Shown piece after piece: positions 52,406-61,118 of a stretch of DNA of 64,000 bases. The notes below the pieces were generated by a model. The model was not told where the DNA came from and ran no database searches. It worked only from the letters and a program-made list of their open reading frames with translations. Numbering within the stretch: the first letter of the stretch is position 1; each line of letters begins with the position of its first letter. Both the position numbers and the translations under genes were made by a program. The DNA comes from Rhizobium laguerreae (GTDB lineage Bacteria > Pseudomonadota > Alphaproteobacteria > Rhizobiales > Rhizobiaceae). The stretch is from positions 372,001 to 436,000 of the forward strand of contig NZ_MRDM01000002.1 in the NCBI RefSeq assembly GCF_002008165.1, read 5' to 3'.

Positions 52406-53256
52406 GCGCTGGCCTCGTCGGCGCTGGCTGGAAAGACGAGACCGGACCATGCCGGTAGGACGAGGGAAACAGGCGTGTCGCCGGCGAGCAGCGGCGTGCC
52501 TGCTGCCATCGCCGCGCCGGCGCGGTCGATGCGCACGATCGCAAGTCCATTGCCGCCGTGAACCGAACCGAGGGTTCCCACAGGCTTGCCGGCGGCGGTA
52601 ATCTCCGTCCCGGTTCCCGGCAGATCCGTTGCGGCGGACACCGTCACGACGCGCCGGCGCGCAGTGCCGCGATGCTGCATGCGTGAGACGACCTCCTGGC
52701 CGACATAGCAGCCTTTCCTGAAGGAGAGGCCGCCGTTGAAATCCATCAACACATCATGCGGGAAAGCGTCCTGCAGGGCGAAGTCAGATCCTGATGTGAC
52801 GATGCCGTGGCGGATGCGTAGCACGTCGTAGAGCGCTTCTGCACCATCGCCCTGTCTTCCTGCCCGGCGGGTCAGGGTGACGCCCGCCTTGGCGAAGCGG
52901 CTGTCTCGGGCGCCCTGGCTGCCCCGGGCGCCCTCGGCATCCTCGCCCCAGGAAACGGTAACGCCTTCTTCGGTGCTTGGCGCAAGTGTGACGGCGGCGC
53001 GCAGCTTGTACATCGTCAGCCGTTTCAGCAGGCCATCGCGCTGGCCGGCATCGGTCTCGATCATGTAACCGTCGCCGTCCTGCCAGATCATGAAGTCGAA
53101 CAGGATCTTGCCCTGCGGCGTCAGCAATGCCCCGGGCCGCGCCTCGTCGGCGCCGAGCGCGGCGATATCGGTGGTGATCAGGTTCTGCAGGAAGGATTGG
53201 GCTTCCGCTCCGCTGACGAAGAGCAAGGAGCGGTCTTTCAGGAATACGGCTGGCAT
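52402..53256 (-). CDS. ygfZ: folate-binding protein YgfZ (GcvT-like)
   Basis: 284 residues with a GcvT-like folate fold. The diagnostic KGCYVGQEVVSRMQHRG occurs near residue 180. YgfZ/IBA57 proteins help make or repair iron-sulfur enzymes such as MiaB using tetrahydrofolate. It heads an operon with two overlapping downstream genes, the HD hydrolase and the phosphatase. Confidence 0.93.
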   Translation of the reverse strand: MPAVFLKDRSLLFVSGAEAQSFLQNLITTDIAALGADEARPGALLTPQGKILFDFMIWQDGDGYMIETDAGQRDGLLKRLTMYKLRAAVTLAPSTEEGVTVSWGEDAEGARGSQGARDSRFAKAGVTLTRRAGRQGDGAEALYDVLRIRHGIVTSGSDFALQDAFPHDVLMDFNGGLSFRKGCYVGQEVVSRMQHRGTARRRVVTVSAATDLPGTGTEITAAGKPVGTLGSVHGGNGLAIVRIDRAGAAMAAGTPLLAGDTPVSLVLPAWSGLVFPASADEASA

Positions 53257-53353
53257 GGCGGAACCTGTCGCGTTGGTTATCGCTCAGAGGTATGTCTTCA
53301 TGAGGTGGATCGCAAGCGCCATGCGAACGTGAAAAGCGCAGGCGAGACGGGCA

Positions 53354-54103
53354 TCAATCGCCCGCTGTGAAGAATTTCCATTTACCCTCGGGCGTAATAC
53401 CGAGGCGATAGAAATTATATCCGCCGAATTCCTGCATGTCGGAGAGATCGCCGGCCGTGACGATGCGCAGCAGCTCGACGCGCTCCGGCGGTGTCAGCGA
53501 CTTCAGGTCCTTCTCGGCAAAATAGGGCCAGACATACATGTCGTCGGGCGTGCCCTGGCCGACATGCACGAAGCCGGTCGAGATGATGTCGAGCATGATG
53601 GCAAGGATCTCGTCGCCATCAGGATCGCCCGACAGATCCTTCAGCGTGCCGATCGGATCGTCGGTCGGTTCGCCCACAGTCACCTGCGTCTGGTCGGCGC
53701 CAGTGCCCATCAGCGGCCGCAGCCGCTCGAGATCGCCGGATGCGGCCGCCTCGACGATCTGCTCGCGCATCTTGCGAACCGGCTCTGGCACCTTGCTGAT
53801 ATCGTAGATCACCTCGGTGGGCTTGGAATTGTCCTGAGCGCCCGGCGTCTTGTCGACACCCTGATTGCTCTGGCTGTTGACCAGCGGGTCGGCCATGGGA
53901 ACGCCGGGAGTGGTCTGCGGCTGGCTCTGTCCCTGAGCGCTTCCCTGTGCAGGCGTCTCGTTGGCCGCCTGGCCAGGGATCTTGTGCAGTTCGGAAAGCG
54001 CGTAGGCTGCCGGCGCAAGGAAAACATTGCCGGCGGCGAGGCTGAACGCAAGCAGCACCGGCGCGAGCGAAATTCGCGAAACTTTCTCTTTACCGGTGTG
54101 CAT
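53354..54103 (-). CDS. exported protein of unknown function, Rhizobiales type
   Basis: 249 residues. A signal peptide is followed by a Gln/Pro-rich linker (about residues 45-90) and a conserved domain (KVPEPVRKMREQIVEAAASG, DLERLRPLMGTGADQTQV, PPERVELLRIVTAGDLSDMQ, YNFYRLGITPEGKWKFFTAG). The domain resembles proteins seen only in Rhizobiales; I know no function. The start at 54103 begins the signal peptide; a start six codons earlier is possible. It begins 18 bp after the next gene upstream ends. Confidence 0.75.
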   Translation of the reverse strand: MHTGKEKVSRISLAPVLLAFSLAAGNVFLAPAAYALSELHKIPGQAANETPAQGSAQGQSQPQTTPGVPMADPLVNSQSNQGVDKTPGAQDNSKPTEVIYDISKVPEPVRKMREQIVEAAASGDLERLRPLMGTGADQTQVTVGEPTDDPIGTLKDLSGDPDGDEILAIMLDIISTGFVHVGQGTPDDMYVWPYFAEKDLKSLTPPERVELLRIVTAGDLSDMQEFGGYNFYRLGITPEGKWKFFTAGD

Positions 54104-54121
54104 CAAACTCTCTGACAACAA

Positions 54122-54379
54122 TTATTGCAGGGTGCGGTTCGCGGAGAATTCGCCGGCAAGCATGCGCTCACGCAGCGAATCCAGCAGGGCTTCGGCGCTC
54201 TTTTCCCCATGCAATCTGATCGTCTCGCGTAGCGCATGTGCAATGGCAGCATCAGCGATGATTTCAGGCTCGATCCCGTCGGCCATGCCGTCGGCCCAAG
54301 CCTCGTTCTGGTACTCCAGAGCTGCCTGCATCTTTTCGTGGACGATCATGTCGTCGATGTCGTTGAGGCTTGCTTCCAT
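54122..54379 (-). CDS. small acidic protein of unknown function
   Basis: 85 residues, helical and acidic (MIVHEKMQAALEYQNEAWAD, HALRETIRLHGEKSAEALLD). No signal peptide or known motif. GAGGAAAAGACA precedes the ATG at 54379. It ends 18 bp before the exported-protein gene starts and probably shares its transcript. Confidence 0.7.
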   Translation of the reverse strand: MEASLNDIDDMIVHEKMQAALEYQNEAWADGMADGIEPEIIADAAIAHALRETIRLHGEKSAEALLDSLRERMLAGEFSANRTLQ

Positions 54380-54482
54380 TGTCTTTTCCTCAGAACTTCT
54401 CATGTCTTACTGCACCGTTAACAACACTAACAGCCTTTTCCCAAAACGACACGTCCGCTTGCGAAAACAGGTTAATTAAACG

Positions 54483-54902
54483 TCAATTTCCAAAGCGCGA
54501 GGTAATTTCTGTGGCAAGTGTTGCACCTTCGTTACGGTAGCGCTCTTCTGCCACGATGGCCGCCGGGGTGCAATCCGTATAGACCGAGGCGAAGGCGCGA
54601 TAGCCGCGATTGAAGGCTGCTGTCAGCTTTTCCTTGCGCTGCGGCTCGTTGCCGGTCTCCGAATCGAGCAGCTGCTGCATGCCGTTTCGCCAATCGTCGC
54701 CGCCCGCCGCCTTGCAGAGCGTTCTGAGATAATGGACCGAGCCCAGCACCTCGGCGAACCGCGCCAGCTTGTCGTCATAGGGCACGCTCACGATCGGCGG
54801 GGCAATCTCCTCTTCCTGTGGAGGCGGCGTATTCTTGCCCTGCGCCATCGTGGGGCCGGCGAGAACGAGCAGGGACAGAAAAACGCGTCGAACGGGAATC
54901 AT
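54483..54902 (-). CDS. TIGR02301-type exported protein
   Basis: 139 residues. A signal peptide (MIPVRRVFLSLLVLAGPTMA) is followed by a domain with LGSVHYLRTLCKAAGGDDWR, FNRGYRAFASVYTDCTPAAI and NEGATLATEITSRFGN, matching the Rhizobiales family TIGR02301. It contains two cysteines that may bridge. Function unknown. A start at 54926 is possible. It lies 58 bp downstream of the Nudix gene. Confidence 0.82.
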   Translation of the reverse strand: MIPVRRVFLSLLVLAGPTMAQGKNTPPPQEEEIAPPIVSVPYDDKLARFAEVLGSVHYLRTLCKAAGGDDWRNGMQQLLDSETGNEPQRKEKLTAAFNRGYRAFASVYTDCTPAAIVAEERYRNEGATLATEITSRFGN

Positions 54903-54960
54903 GCTCACAGTTGATACGCTCAGCATGACGGCAACAAGGCGTGCTTCAAAGTTTCCACGT

Positions 54961-55377
54961 CTATTCGCCGCCCGCCAGCCGCTCCGCGCATTCGAGCACG
55001 CTCTGCGGTACGGGCAATTGCCGGATTTCCTCGACCGTGTACCAGCCGAGGGCTGCCGCATCGTCGGCAGCTTCCGCCACTGCATCCCGATCCGCATCGA
55101 CGCGAAAGACCGACAGCAGGAAATGGCTCTTGACGCTGCCGTCGGCCGCATGCGTTTTCAGGTCGTAGGTCGAAAACAGCCGCGGATTACGTGCCGAAAT
55201 GCCGGTCTCTTCATGGAGTTCGCGCAATGCCGTTTGCTCCGGAGTTTCGCCGGGTTCAGCCCGTCCGCCGGGAAAGGCATACATGTCCGCGGAAGGCGGG
55301 TTGCGCCGCAACACGAGGAGGAATCGGCCGTCGCGTTCGAGAATGGCGGAGGAGGCGGCTTTGGCGGTGGAGATCAT
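54961..55377 (-). CDS. Nudix hydrolase
   Basis: 138 residues. The Nudix box is FPGGRAEPGETPEQTALREL followed by HEETGI (GX5EX7REUXEEXGU). The sequence before it, RFLLVLRRNPPSADMYAF, is typical of ADP-ribose or nucleotide-sugar pyrophosphatases and MutT-like enzymes. Divergent from ynfA; upstream of the TIGR02301 gene. Confidence 0.92.
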   Translation of the reverse strand: MISTAKAASSAILERDGRFLLVLRRNPPSADMYAFPGGRAEPGETPEQTALRELHEETGISARNPRLFSTYDLKTHAADGSVKSHFLLSVFRVDADRDAVAEAADDAAALGWYTVEEIRQLPVPQSVLECAERLAGGE

Positions 55378-55449
55378 CGGAGGCTGCTCTTGCTGTGATG
55401 GCCCATCTTATCGGAGGAATAGTGCGACGGGGATTCGAAAGGTGCTTCC

Positions 55450-55770
55450 GTGACTTACATCATTTTTGCGTTTGCTGCCCTCTTCGAGATCGCCGGCTGC
55501 TTTGCCTTCTGGGCATGGCTGAAGCTCGAAAAGTCAGTCTGGTGGCTGGCGCCGGGCATGATCTCCCTGGCGCTTTTCGCCTGGCTTCTGACGCTGGTGC
55601 CGAGCGAGGCCGCCGGCCGCACCTTCGCAGCCTATGGCGGCATTTACATCCTCGCTTCGCTGCTCTGGCTGTGGCTGGTCGAAGCCCGCGTGCCGGATCG
55701 TTACGATATCGGCGGTGCGCTGATCTGCCTTGCCGGCGCCAGCCTCATCCTCTTCGCGCCGAGAGGCTGA
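55450..55770 (+). CDS. ynfA: YnfA/UPF0060 membrane protein
   Basis: 106 residues and four helices, with the family markers [38 protein letters not shown] and [20 protein letters not shown]. It belongs to the small multidrug-resistance superfamily, but transport by YnfA itself is poorly defined. The start is GTG at 55450. The SRAP gene starts 41 bp downstream. Confidence 0.94.
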   Translation: MTYIIFAFAALFEIAGCFAFWAWLKLEKSVWWLAPGMISLALFAWLLTLVPSEAAGRTFAAYGGIYILASLLWLWLVEARVPDRYDIGGALICLAGASLILFAPRG

Positions 55771-55811
55771 GGCGTCTTGACGGAGTACCAGCCGGGTGTA
55801 AAGACAGGCCG

Positions 55812-56576
55812 ATGTGTGGACGTTTCGCCCTGACAGTCTCCAGCGTCGACCTGAGCGACGTCTTCTCCGGTCTCGATCTCGACGATTTTCCGGCGCGCTA
55901 CAACATCGCGCCGACGCAGCCGATCCTCGTCGTCATATCAGGCGAGGGCAGGGAGCAGGGAAGCAACTTGGCCGACCGGCGCGCCGTGCTCGTGCGCTGG
56001 GGGCTCACTCCGGGCTGGGTCAAAGATCCGAGAGATTTCCCGCTGCTGATCAACGCGCGCGCAGAAACCGCAATCGGTAAAGCCTCCTTCCGCGCCGCCA
56101 TGCGGCATCGCCGCGTGCTCATTCCGGCCTCCGGTTTCTATGAATGGCATCGCCCGTCGAAAGAAAGCCGCGAGCTGCCGCAGGCCTACTGGATCAGGCC
56201 GCGTCAGGGTGGGATCATCGCCTTTGCCGGGCTGATGGAGACATGGTCTTCTGCCGACGGCTCCGAGGTCGATACCGGCGCGATCCTGACGACATCGACC
56301 AATTCAGCCATATCAGCGATCCACGATCGCATGCCTGTCGTCATCAGACCTGAGGATTTCACGCGCTGGCTCGACTGCAAGACGCAAGAGCCACGCGAGG
56401 TGGTCGACCTGATGCAGCCGGTTCAGGATGATTTCTTCGAGGTCGTGCCGGTCTCCGACAAAGTCAACAAGGTTGCCAACATGGGTCCCGACCTGCAGGA
56501 GCCGGTTGTCATCGAAAAGCCGTTGAAGGCGCCCGACAAGCAAAAGCCTGACGACGGCCAGCTCAGCTTCTTCTGA
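55812..56576 (+). CDS. SRAP-domain protein (YedK/HMCES type)
   Basis: 254 residues. The second residue is Cys (MCGRFALTVS), which becomes the N-terminal nucleophile that crosslinks to abasic sites in single-stranded DNA. The other active-site regions are RYNIAPTQPILVV, LINARAETAIGKASFR, ASGFYEWHRP and IHDRMPVVIRPED. The ATG at 55812 must be used because Cys2 is essential. It shields abasic DNA during replication. Confidence 0.94.
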   Translation: MCGRFALTVSSVDLSDVFSGLDLDDFPARYNIAPTQPILVVISGEGREQGSNLADRRAVLVRWGLTPGWVKDPRDFPLLINARAETAIGKASFRAAMRHRRVLIPASGFYEWHRPSKESRELPQAYWIRPRQGGIIAFAGLMETWSSADGSEVDTGAILTTSTNSAISAIHDRMPVVIRPEDFTRWLDCKTQEPREVVDLMQPVQDDFFEVVPVSDKVNKVANMGPDLQEPVVIEKPLKAPDKQKPDDGQLSFF

Positions 56577-56799
56577 ACACTGTCCGCCGCACCAGCCGGC
56601 CCGTAGGCGACCTATCGGCGCCGACGTGTCACATTGGCGGTGGCCATGCATCGCTTCGTCCAACAGGTTTTTCGGGTTGTGCTTATGTCGCCGGAGCGTT
56701 GTCAGGAGATTCCGGCGATCGCCTCTCGTCATTCACTTGGTCAGCGGTGCCTGACGGATGTAACCCGAGAGCACGCATGCTTCCAATTTGAAGCCTTCT

Positions 56800-56946
56800 T
56801 CAAGCGGATTTTTTGACGCTGGTTGGCTTATGCTTCGCCATCAGCGATGCTGCGGCAACAGCCTTCAGGCCGACGGGGCGATAGTTGGCGGCGAGGTCTG
56901 GCTTGGCCGCTTGCTGTTCGCCGGTACTGCTCGTCTTCGAAGTCAC
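56800..56946 (-). CDS. 48-residue basic protein, unknown
   Basis: The frame starts with GTG at 56944-56946, six bases after AAGGAGAG, and reads MTSKTSSTGEQQ, then AKPDLAANYRPVGLKAVAAA and SLMAKHKPTSVKKSA to TGA at 56800. The mixture of a polar N-terminus, a YRPVGLKAVAAA centre and a basic end resembles small unannotated rhizobial proteins, but I do not know a family. The plus-strand frames over the same bases have no such signal. Confidence 0.55.
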   Translation of the reverse strand: MTSKTSSTGEQQAAKPDLAANYRPVGLKAVAAASLMAKHKPTSVKKSA

Positions 56947-57230
56947 GATACTCTCCTTACGTGGTTCTTCCCTGGGCATTTTATAGTTTGATGTTTCGTC
57001 ACGAATAGCGACAAAATGGGGGCGTAGCTCATCAGGATTTGTAAACGCGCACCATAATTCGCGAGGCTTAACTGAAGCCTACGTTGGTTAATACTTACTG
57101 AAGAGAGCAGTTCCAATAAAAGTGCGAAAGCGGTTTTCTCGGCAAAATGCGGAACAGCCGGATAAGCGCACGGTTTTCTCCGGGGAAAACCTGCGCTTTT
57201 CCCAAGTATCCCTCAGAACGAAGAGAGAGA
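56947..57230. other. intergenic stretch with hairpins and degenerate family A repeat
   Basis: GAGCAGTTCCAATAAAAGTG to GGCAAAATGCGG (57105-57153) is a decayed family A left half. GCGCA-CGGTTTTC...GAAAACC-TGCGC followed by TTTT (57166-57200) looks like a plus-strand intrinsic terminator with no gene before it, so a small RNA ending there is conceivable. Confidence 0.45.
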
Positions 57231-57265
57231 AGCATTTCCATCATTTGGAGAAATCCGGAAATGCT
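57231..57265 (-). terminator. inverted repeat after pssA
   Basis: AGCATTTCC and GGAAATGCT are nine-base complements separated by 17 bases, six bases beyond the pssA stop; on the minus strand TCTCTCTCTTCG follows. A probable but weak terminator. Confidence 0.45.
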
Positions 57266-57271
57266 CGGTGA

Positions 57272-58129
57272 TCAGATGTGCCGGCCGATATCGTCGTCGC
57301 CGATGCCGGGTTCCTCGATCGTTAATGTCCCGTATTTCCGCCGCCATTTCCGCGCGCCGAAGGGAAGCGATATGAGGTAGGCGGCGACGGTGAAGACCAT
57401 CACCTCCCAGGTGTAGCTCATCAGCAGAGCCACATAGAGCACGACACCGAGCATCATCGGCAGCACGAGATCGCGCCGCAAGCGGTTGCCTTCCGCTTTT
57501 CCCGACCAGACCGGCAGCCGGCTGATCAGCAGGAAGGCGATGAGCACGGTGTAGATCGACGAGAGATAGGCGAAGGTGCGGTCCGTCGCCAGCCCGAGGA
57601 AGCCGAGATAGACCGGCAGCAGCACCAGCATGGCGCCGGCCGGCGCCGGCACGCCGACGAAATATTCCGATTGCCAGCTCGCCTTGTTCTCGCGTTCGGC
57701 CATGACATTGAAGCGGGCAAGGCGAAGCCCGGCGGCGATCGCATAGATCAGGGCGGCGATCCAGCCGAGCGAGCGCGCCTGGTCGAGCGCGAAGACGTAG
57801 ACGACGAGGGCGGGTGCGACGCCGAAATTGACGATGTCGGCAAGCGAATCCATCTGCGCGCCGAACTTTGAGGTTGCTTTCATCAGCCGTGCCACGCGCC
57901 CGTCGATGCCGTCGAGGAAGGCGGCGAGCAGCACCATGGAGACGGCGAGCTCATAACGGTTCTCGAAAGCCAGCCGGATGCCGGTCAACCCGGCGCAGAT
58001 CGCCAGAATGGTGATGAGATTTGGAAAGACGAGCCGGAGCGGGATTTCGCGCAGACGTGGGCCGCGGGCGGAATCATCTGGCCCATTGGGCTCGAAAGGC
58101 GGAAAAGGCGTTTCCATATCGCGTTCCAA
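57272..58129 (-). CDS. pssA: phosphatidylserine synthase
   Basis: 285 residues with about eight helices. DGIDGRVARLMKATSKFGAQ followed by MDSLAD is the CDP-alcohol phosphotransferase motif (DGx2ARx8Gx3Dx3D). It joins CDP-diacylglycerol and serine to phosphatidylserine at the inner membrane. It follows psd by 67 bp on the same strand; together they make phosphatidylethanolamine, required for normal symbiosis in rhizobia. Confidence 0.95.
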   Translation of the reverse strand: MERDMETPFPPFEPNGPDDSARGPRLREIPLRLVFPNLITILAICAGLTGIRLAFENRYELAVSMVLLAAFLDGIDGRVARLMKATSKFGAQMDSLADIVNFGVAPALVVYVFALDQARSLGWIAALIYAIAAGLRLARFNVMAERENKASWQSEYFVGVPAPAGAMLVLLPVYLGFLGLATDRTFAYLSSIYTVLIAFLLISRLPVWSGKAEGNRLRRDLVLPMMLGVVLYVALLMSYTWEVMVFTVAAYLISLPFGARKWRRKYGTLTIEEPGIGDDDIGRHI

Positions 58130-58140
58130 TCGTTCCTAAG

Positions 58141-58200
58141 GCAATTCCTGCAACAGTGCGTAGCGCTTCTGCACTTCCGTGAAAAGCTGAACCGCTCTAG
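58141..58200. repeat. family A repeat fragment between psd and pssA
   Basis: GCGCTTCTGCACTTCCGTGAAAAGCTGAACCGCTCTAG matches the right half of the elements at 11746 and 45001 (CTTCCGTGAAAAGC, AACCGCTCTAG). Its terminal CTAG forms the psd stop codon, so insertion or exchange at this site has set the end of that protein. Confidence 0.75.
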
Positions 58201-58895
58201 CTGCGGCGGCTGATGACGGGACCCTTGGCGGAGGCGAATTCGGCGATGACGGTTTCTCCCGCAACCGCCGTCTGGCCGAGCGAGACGCGTGGCGCAGCAC
58301 CGGCGGGCAGGAACACGTCGAGCCGCGAGCCGAAACGGATCAGCCCGAAGCGCTCGCCGGCATCCACCGGCTCGTTGGGGTTTGCCCAGCAGAGGATGCG
58401 CCGCGCGACGAGGCCGGCGATCTGCACGACGCCAATCTGGCCGTGCTGGGTTTCGATCACCAGCCCGTTGCGCTCATTGTCTTCGCTCGCCTTGTCGAGC
58501 TCGGCGTTGACGAAGCTGCCGGAGCGGTAGTTGATGCTGACGATGCGCCCGCGCATCGGCGCCCGGTTCACATGGCAATTGAAGACGTTCATGAAAACGG
58601 AGATGCGCAGCATCGGCTCGGAGCCGAGGTTGAGCTCGGCCGGCGGGGTCACCATCTGGATCGCCGAGACCTTGCCATCGGCGGGGGAGATCACCAGGTC
58701 GTCATCCTGCGGGGTCACGCGCTCCGGATCGCGGAAGAAATAGGCGCACCAAAGTGTGAAGATCATGCCGATCCAGAAGAGCGGCTTAAAGATCCAGCCC
58801 AGGACAAGCGACGCGACGAAGAAGGCGGCAACGAAGGGATAGCCCTCCTTGTGCACGGGGACGATCGTGTTGCGAACCGTGTTGAACAGGCTCAT
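58197..58895 (-). CDS. psd: phosphatidylserine decarboxylase proenzyme
   Basis: 232 residues, the short soluble-type Psd. An N-terminal hydrophobic anchor ([20 protein letters not shown]) leads to the catalytic domain; the self-cleaving site is in [15 protein letters not shown], where the GS pair would give the pyruvoyl group. It converts phosphatidylserine to phosphatidylethanolamine. The ATG at 58895 gives the normal family length. It precedes pssA in the operon. Confidence 0.95.
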   Translation of the reverse strand: MSLFNTVRNTIVPVHKEGYPFVAAFFVASLVLGWIFKPLFWIGMIFTLWCAYFFRDPERVTPQDDDLVISPADGKVSAIQMVTPPAELNLGSEPMLRISVFMNVFNCHVNRAPMRGRIVSINYRSGSFVNAELDKASEDNERNGLVIETQHGQIGVVQIAGLVARRILCWANPNEPVDAGERFGLIRFGSRLDVFLPAGAAPRVSLGQTAVAGETVIAEFASAKGPVISRRS

Positions 58896-59028
58896 GGCTG
58901 CCGGTCTCCTTGCGTTTTCATTTTTGCTGTTAGCGAAAAACCGTCTCTGGGGCAATGCTGTGGCCTCGGCCCTGGTTCCCGCGCCGGGGTTCTAAACAAC
59001 AAAAGCCGGCCGGCGTCGGCTTCCGCTG

Positions 59029-60906
59029 TCAGCTTGCCGGAGCAAGCCGCGTTATCACGCCGAGGTCGTCGCTTTCGCGCACCTGCTTCAGATGTTCCTC
59101 CGCCTGTGTCGCCTCGCGCTGGCGGTTCCACATCGAGGCATAAAGGCCGTTCATTTCGAGGAGGGCGGCATGTGTTCCGCGCTCGGCGATCTCGCCGCTT
59201 TTGAGCACGATGATTTCATCGGCGCTGATGACAGTCGAAAGCCGGTGGGCAATAACAAGCGTCGTGCGGTTCTTCGAAACCAGGTCGAGTGCCTCCTGGA
59301 TTTCCCGCTCCGTTGTCGTGTCGAGCGCCGATGTCGCCTCGTCGAGGATCAGGATCGGTGGCGCCTTGAGGATGGTGCGGGCGATAGCCACCCGCTGCTT
59401 CTCGCCGCCCGAAAGCTTCAGCCCGCGCTCGCCGACCTTGGTTTCGAAGCCCTCGGGCAGCGTTTCGATGAAATGCGCGATCTGCGCCACCTCGGCGGCG
59501 GCAAAGACCTCGCCGTCGCTGGCCGATGTGCGGCCATAGCGGATGTTGTAGGCGACCGTGTCGTTGAAGAGCACGGTATCCTGCGGCACCATGCCGATCG
59601 CCGTACGCAGGCTCTTCTGCGTCACCGTGCGGATATCCTGACCGTCGACGGTGATTGCGCCGCTCTGGATATCGTAGAAACGATAGAGCAGGCGCGACAG
59701 CGTCGATTTGCCCGCACCGGACGGGCCGACGACGGCGACCGTCTTACCGGCCGGCACCTCGAAGGAAATGCCCTTCAGGATCGGACGGGCCGCATCATAG
59801 GCGAAGTGCACGTCCTTGAAGGAGATCGCGCCCTTGCCGATCCGAAGTTCCGTCGCATCAGGCGCGTCTTTGACTTCGGTCTGCACCTCAAGCAAATCGA
59901 ACATCTGCTCGATATCGGTCAGCCCCTGGCGGATTTCGCGGTAGACGAAGCCGATGAAGTTGAGCGGTACGGAAAGCTGCAGCAGCATCGAATTGACGAA
60001 GACGAAATCGCCGACCGTCTGCTCGCCGCGCTGCACGGCCAGCGCCGACAGCACCAGCATGATGGTCGTGCCGATGCCGAAGATGACGCCCTGGCCGAAA
60101 TTCAGCCAGCCGAGCGAGGTCCAGACATCGGTCGCCGCCTTCTCGTAGCGTTCCATTGATTTGTCGAAACGCTTTGCCTCCATCTCCTCATTGCCGAAAT
60201 ATTTGACGGTCTCGAAATTGAGGAGAGAGTCGATCGCCTTCGTGTTGGCGTCGGTATCGCTGTCGTTCATCGACCGGCGGATGGCGATGCGCCAGTCGGA
60301 TGCCCGGATCGTGAACCAGATATAGGCCCAGACAGTAAAGGCGGTAACGGCGAGATAGGAGAAGCCGTAGCCCCACCAGAAGATCACCGCCGTCAGCACG
60401 AATTCGATGACGGTCGGGACCGAATTGAGGATCGTGAAGCGCACGATCGTCTCGATACCCTTGGTACCGCGCTCGATGATGCGCGACAGCCCGCCGGTCT
60501 TGCGCTCGAGATGGAAGCGCAGCGACAGCTCGTGCATGTGCACGAAGGTCCTGTAGGCGAGCTGGCGCACCGCATGTTGTCCGACGCTGGCAAAGAGCGC
60601 GTCGCGCAGCTGGTTGAGGCCGAGCTGGATCAGCCGGGTGATGTTATAGGCAATCACCAGCGCGATGGCGCCGGCCAGCAGCGATGGCACTGAGCCGGCA
60701 AGATCCATCCTGCCGTTCAGCGCATCGGTCGACCATTTGAAGAAATAGGGAACGAGCAGCAGTACGAATTTGGAGATCAGCAGGTAGACCGAAGCCCAGA
60801 CGACGCGCATTTTCAGGTCGGGCCGGCCGGCCGGCCACATATAGGGCCAAAGGTTGAGAAGCGTCTGCGGCAGGTTGGATTCCGAGACTGTCTTGCCGTT
60901 TGCCAT
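59029..60906 (-). CDS. Atm1/HMT1-type ABC exporter
   Basis: 625 residues. Six helices fill residues 35-330 with NFETVKYFGNEE, the Atm1 hallmark. The nucleotide-binding part has AVVGPSGAGKST (Walker A, near 395), LSGGEKQRVAIAR (signature), ILILDEATSALD (Walker B) and VIAHRL. Homologues export glutathione-linked sulfur or heavy-metal adducts and matter for iron-sulfur and metal balance. GGAGACAAGC precedes the ATG. Confidence 0.93.
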   Translation of the reverse strand: MANGKTVSESNLPQTLLNLWPYMWPAGRPDLKMRVVWASVYLLISKFVLLLVPYFFKWSTDALNGRMDLAGSVPSLLAGAIALVIAYNITRLIQLGLNQLRDALFASVGQHAVRQLAYRTFVHMHELSLRFHLERKTGGLSRIIERGTKGIETIVRFTILNSVPTVIEFVLTAVIFWWGYGFSYLAVTAFTVWAYIWFTIRASDWRIAIRRSMNDSDTDANTKAIDSLLNFETVKYFGNEEMEAKRFDKSMERYEKAATDVWTSLGWLNFGQGVIFGIGTTIMLVLSALAVQRGEQTVGDFVFVNSMLLQLSVPLNFIGFVYREIRQGLTDIEQMFDLLEVQTEVKDAPDATELRIGKGAISFKDVHFAYDAARPILKGISFEVPAGKTVAVVGPSGAGKSTLSRLLYRFYDIQSGAITVDGQDIRTVTQKSLRTAIGMVPQDTVLFNDTVAYNIRYGRTSASDGEVFAAAEVAQIAHFIETLPEGFETKVGERGLKLSGGEKQRVAIARTILKAPPILILDEATSALDTTTEREIQEALDLVSKNRTTLVIAHRLSTVISADEIIVLKSGEIAERGTHAALLEMNGLYASMWNRQREATQAEEHLKQVRESDDLGVITRLAPAS

Positions 60907-61118
60907 GCTTGTCTCCAGCCCGGATGAGCTTGCCGCGATTGCGGCGATTCGATGGCGGCAGGAGCCCGGAACCGGGACCTACCTGAAAGCGCTTCCCATA
61001 TCCCGTAGCCGCCACCGCCAGATAGGGTGCCGGGCGGACGAATACAACAATTGCTGGCGTAAGGAAACGACGAGGCCGGGCGCTTATCCCGCCCGGCCTC
61101 GTCGCGTTGTTTTGCAGC

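Noticed and set aside
51270..52550. Apparent 426-residue protein with a phosphatase end
   Set aside because: Only the last 176 codons look like protein; the part before runs antiparallel to two real genes in another frame. The GTGA overlap sets the true start at 51800.
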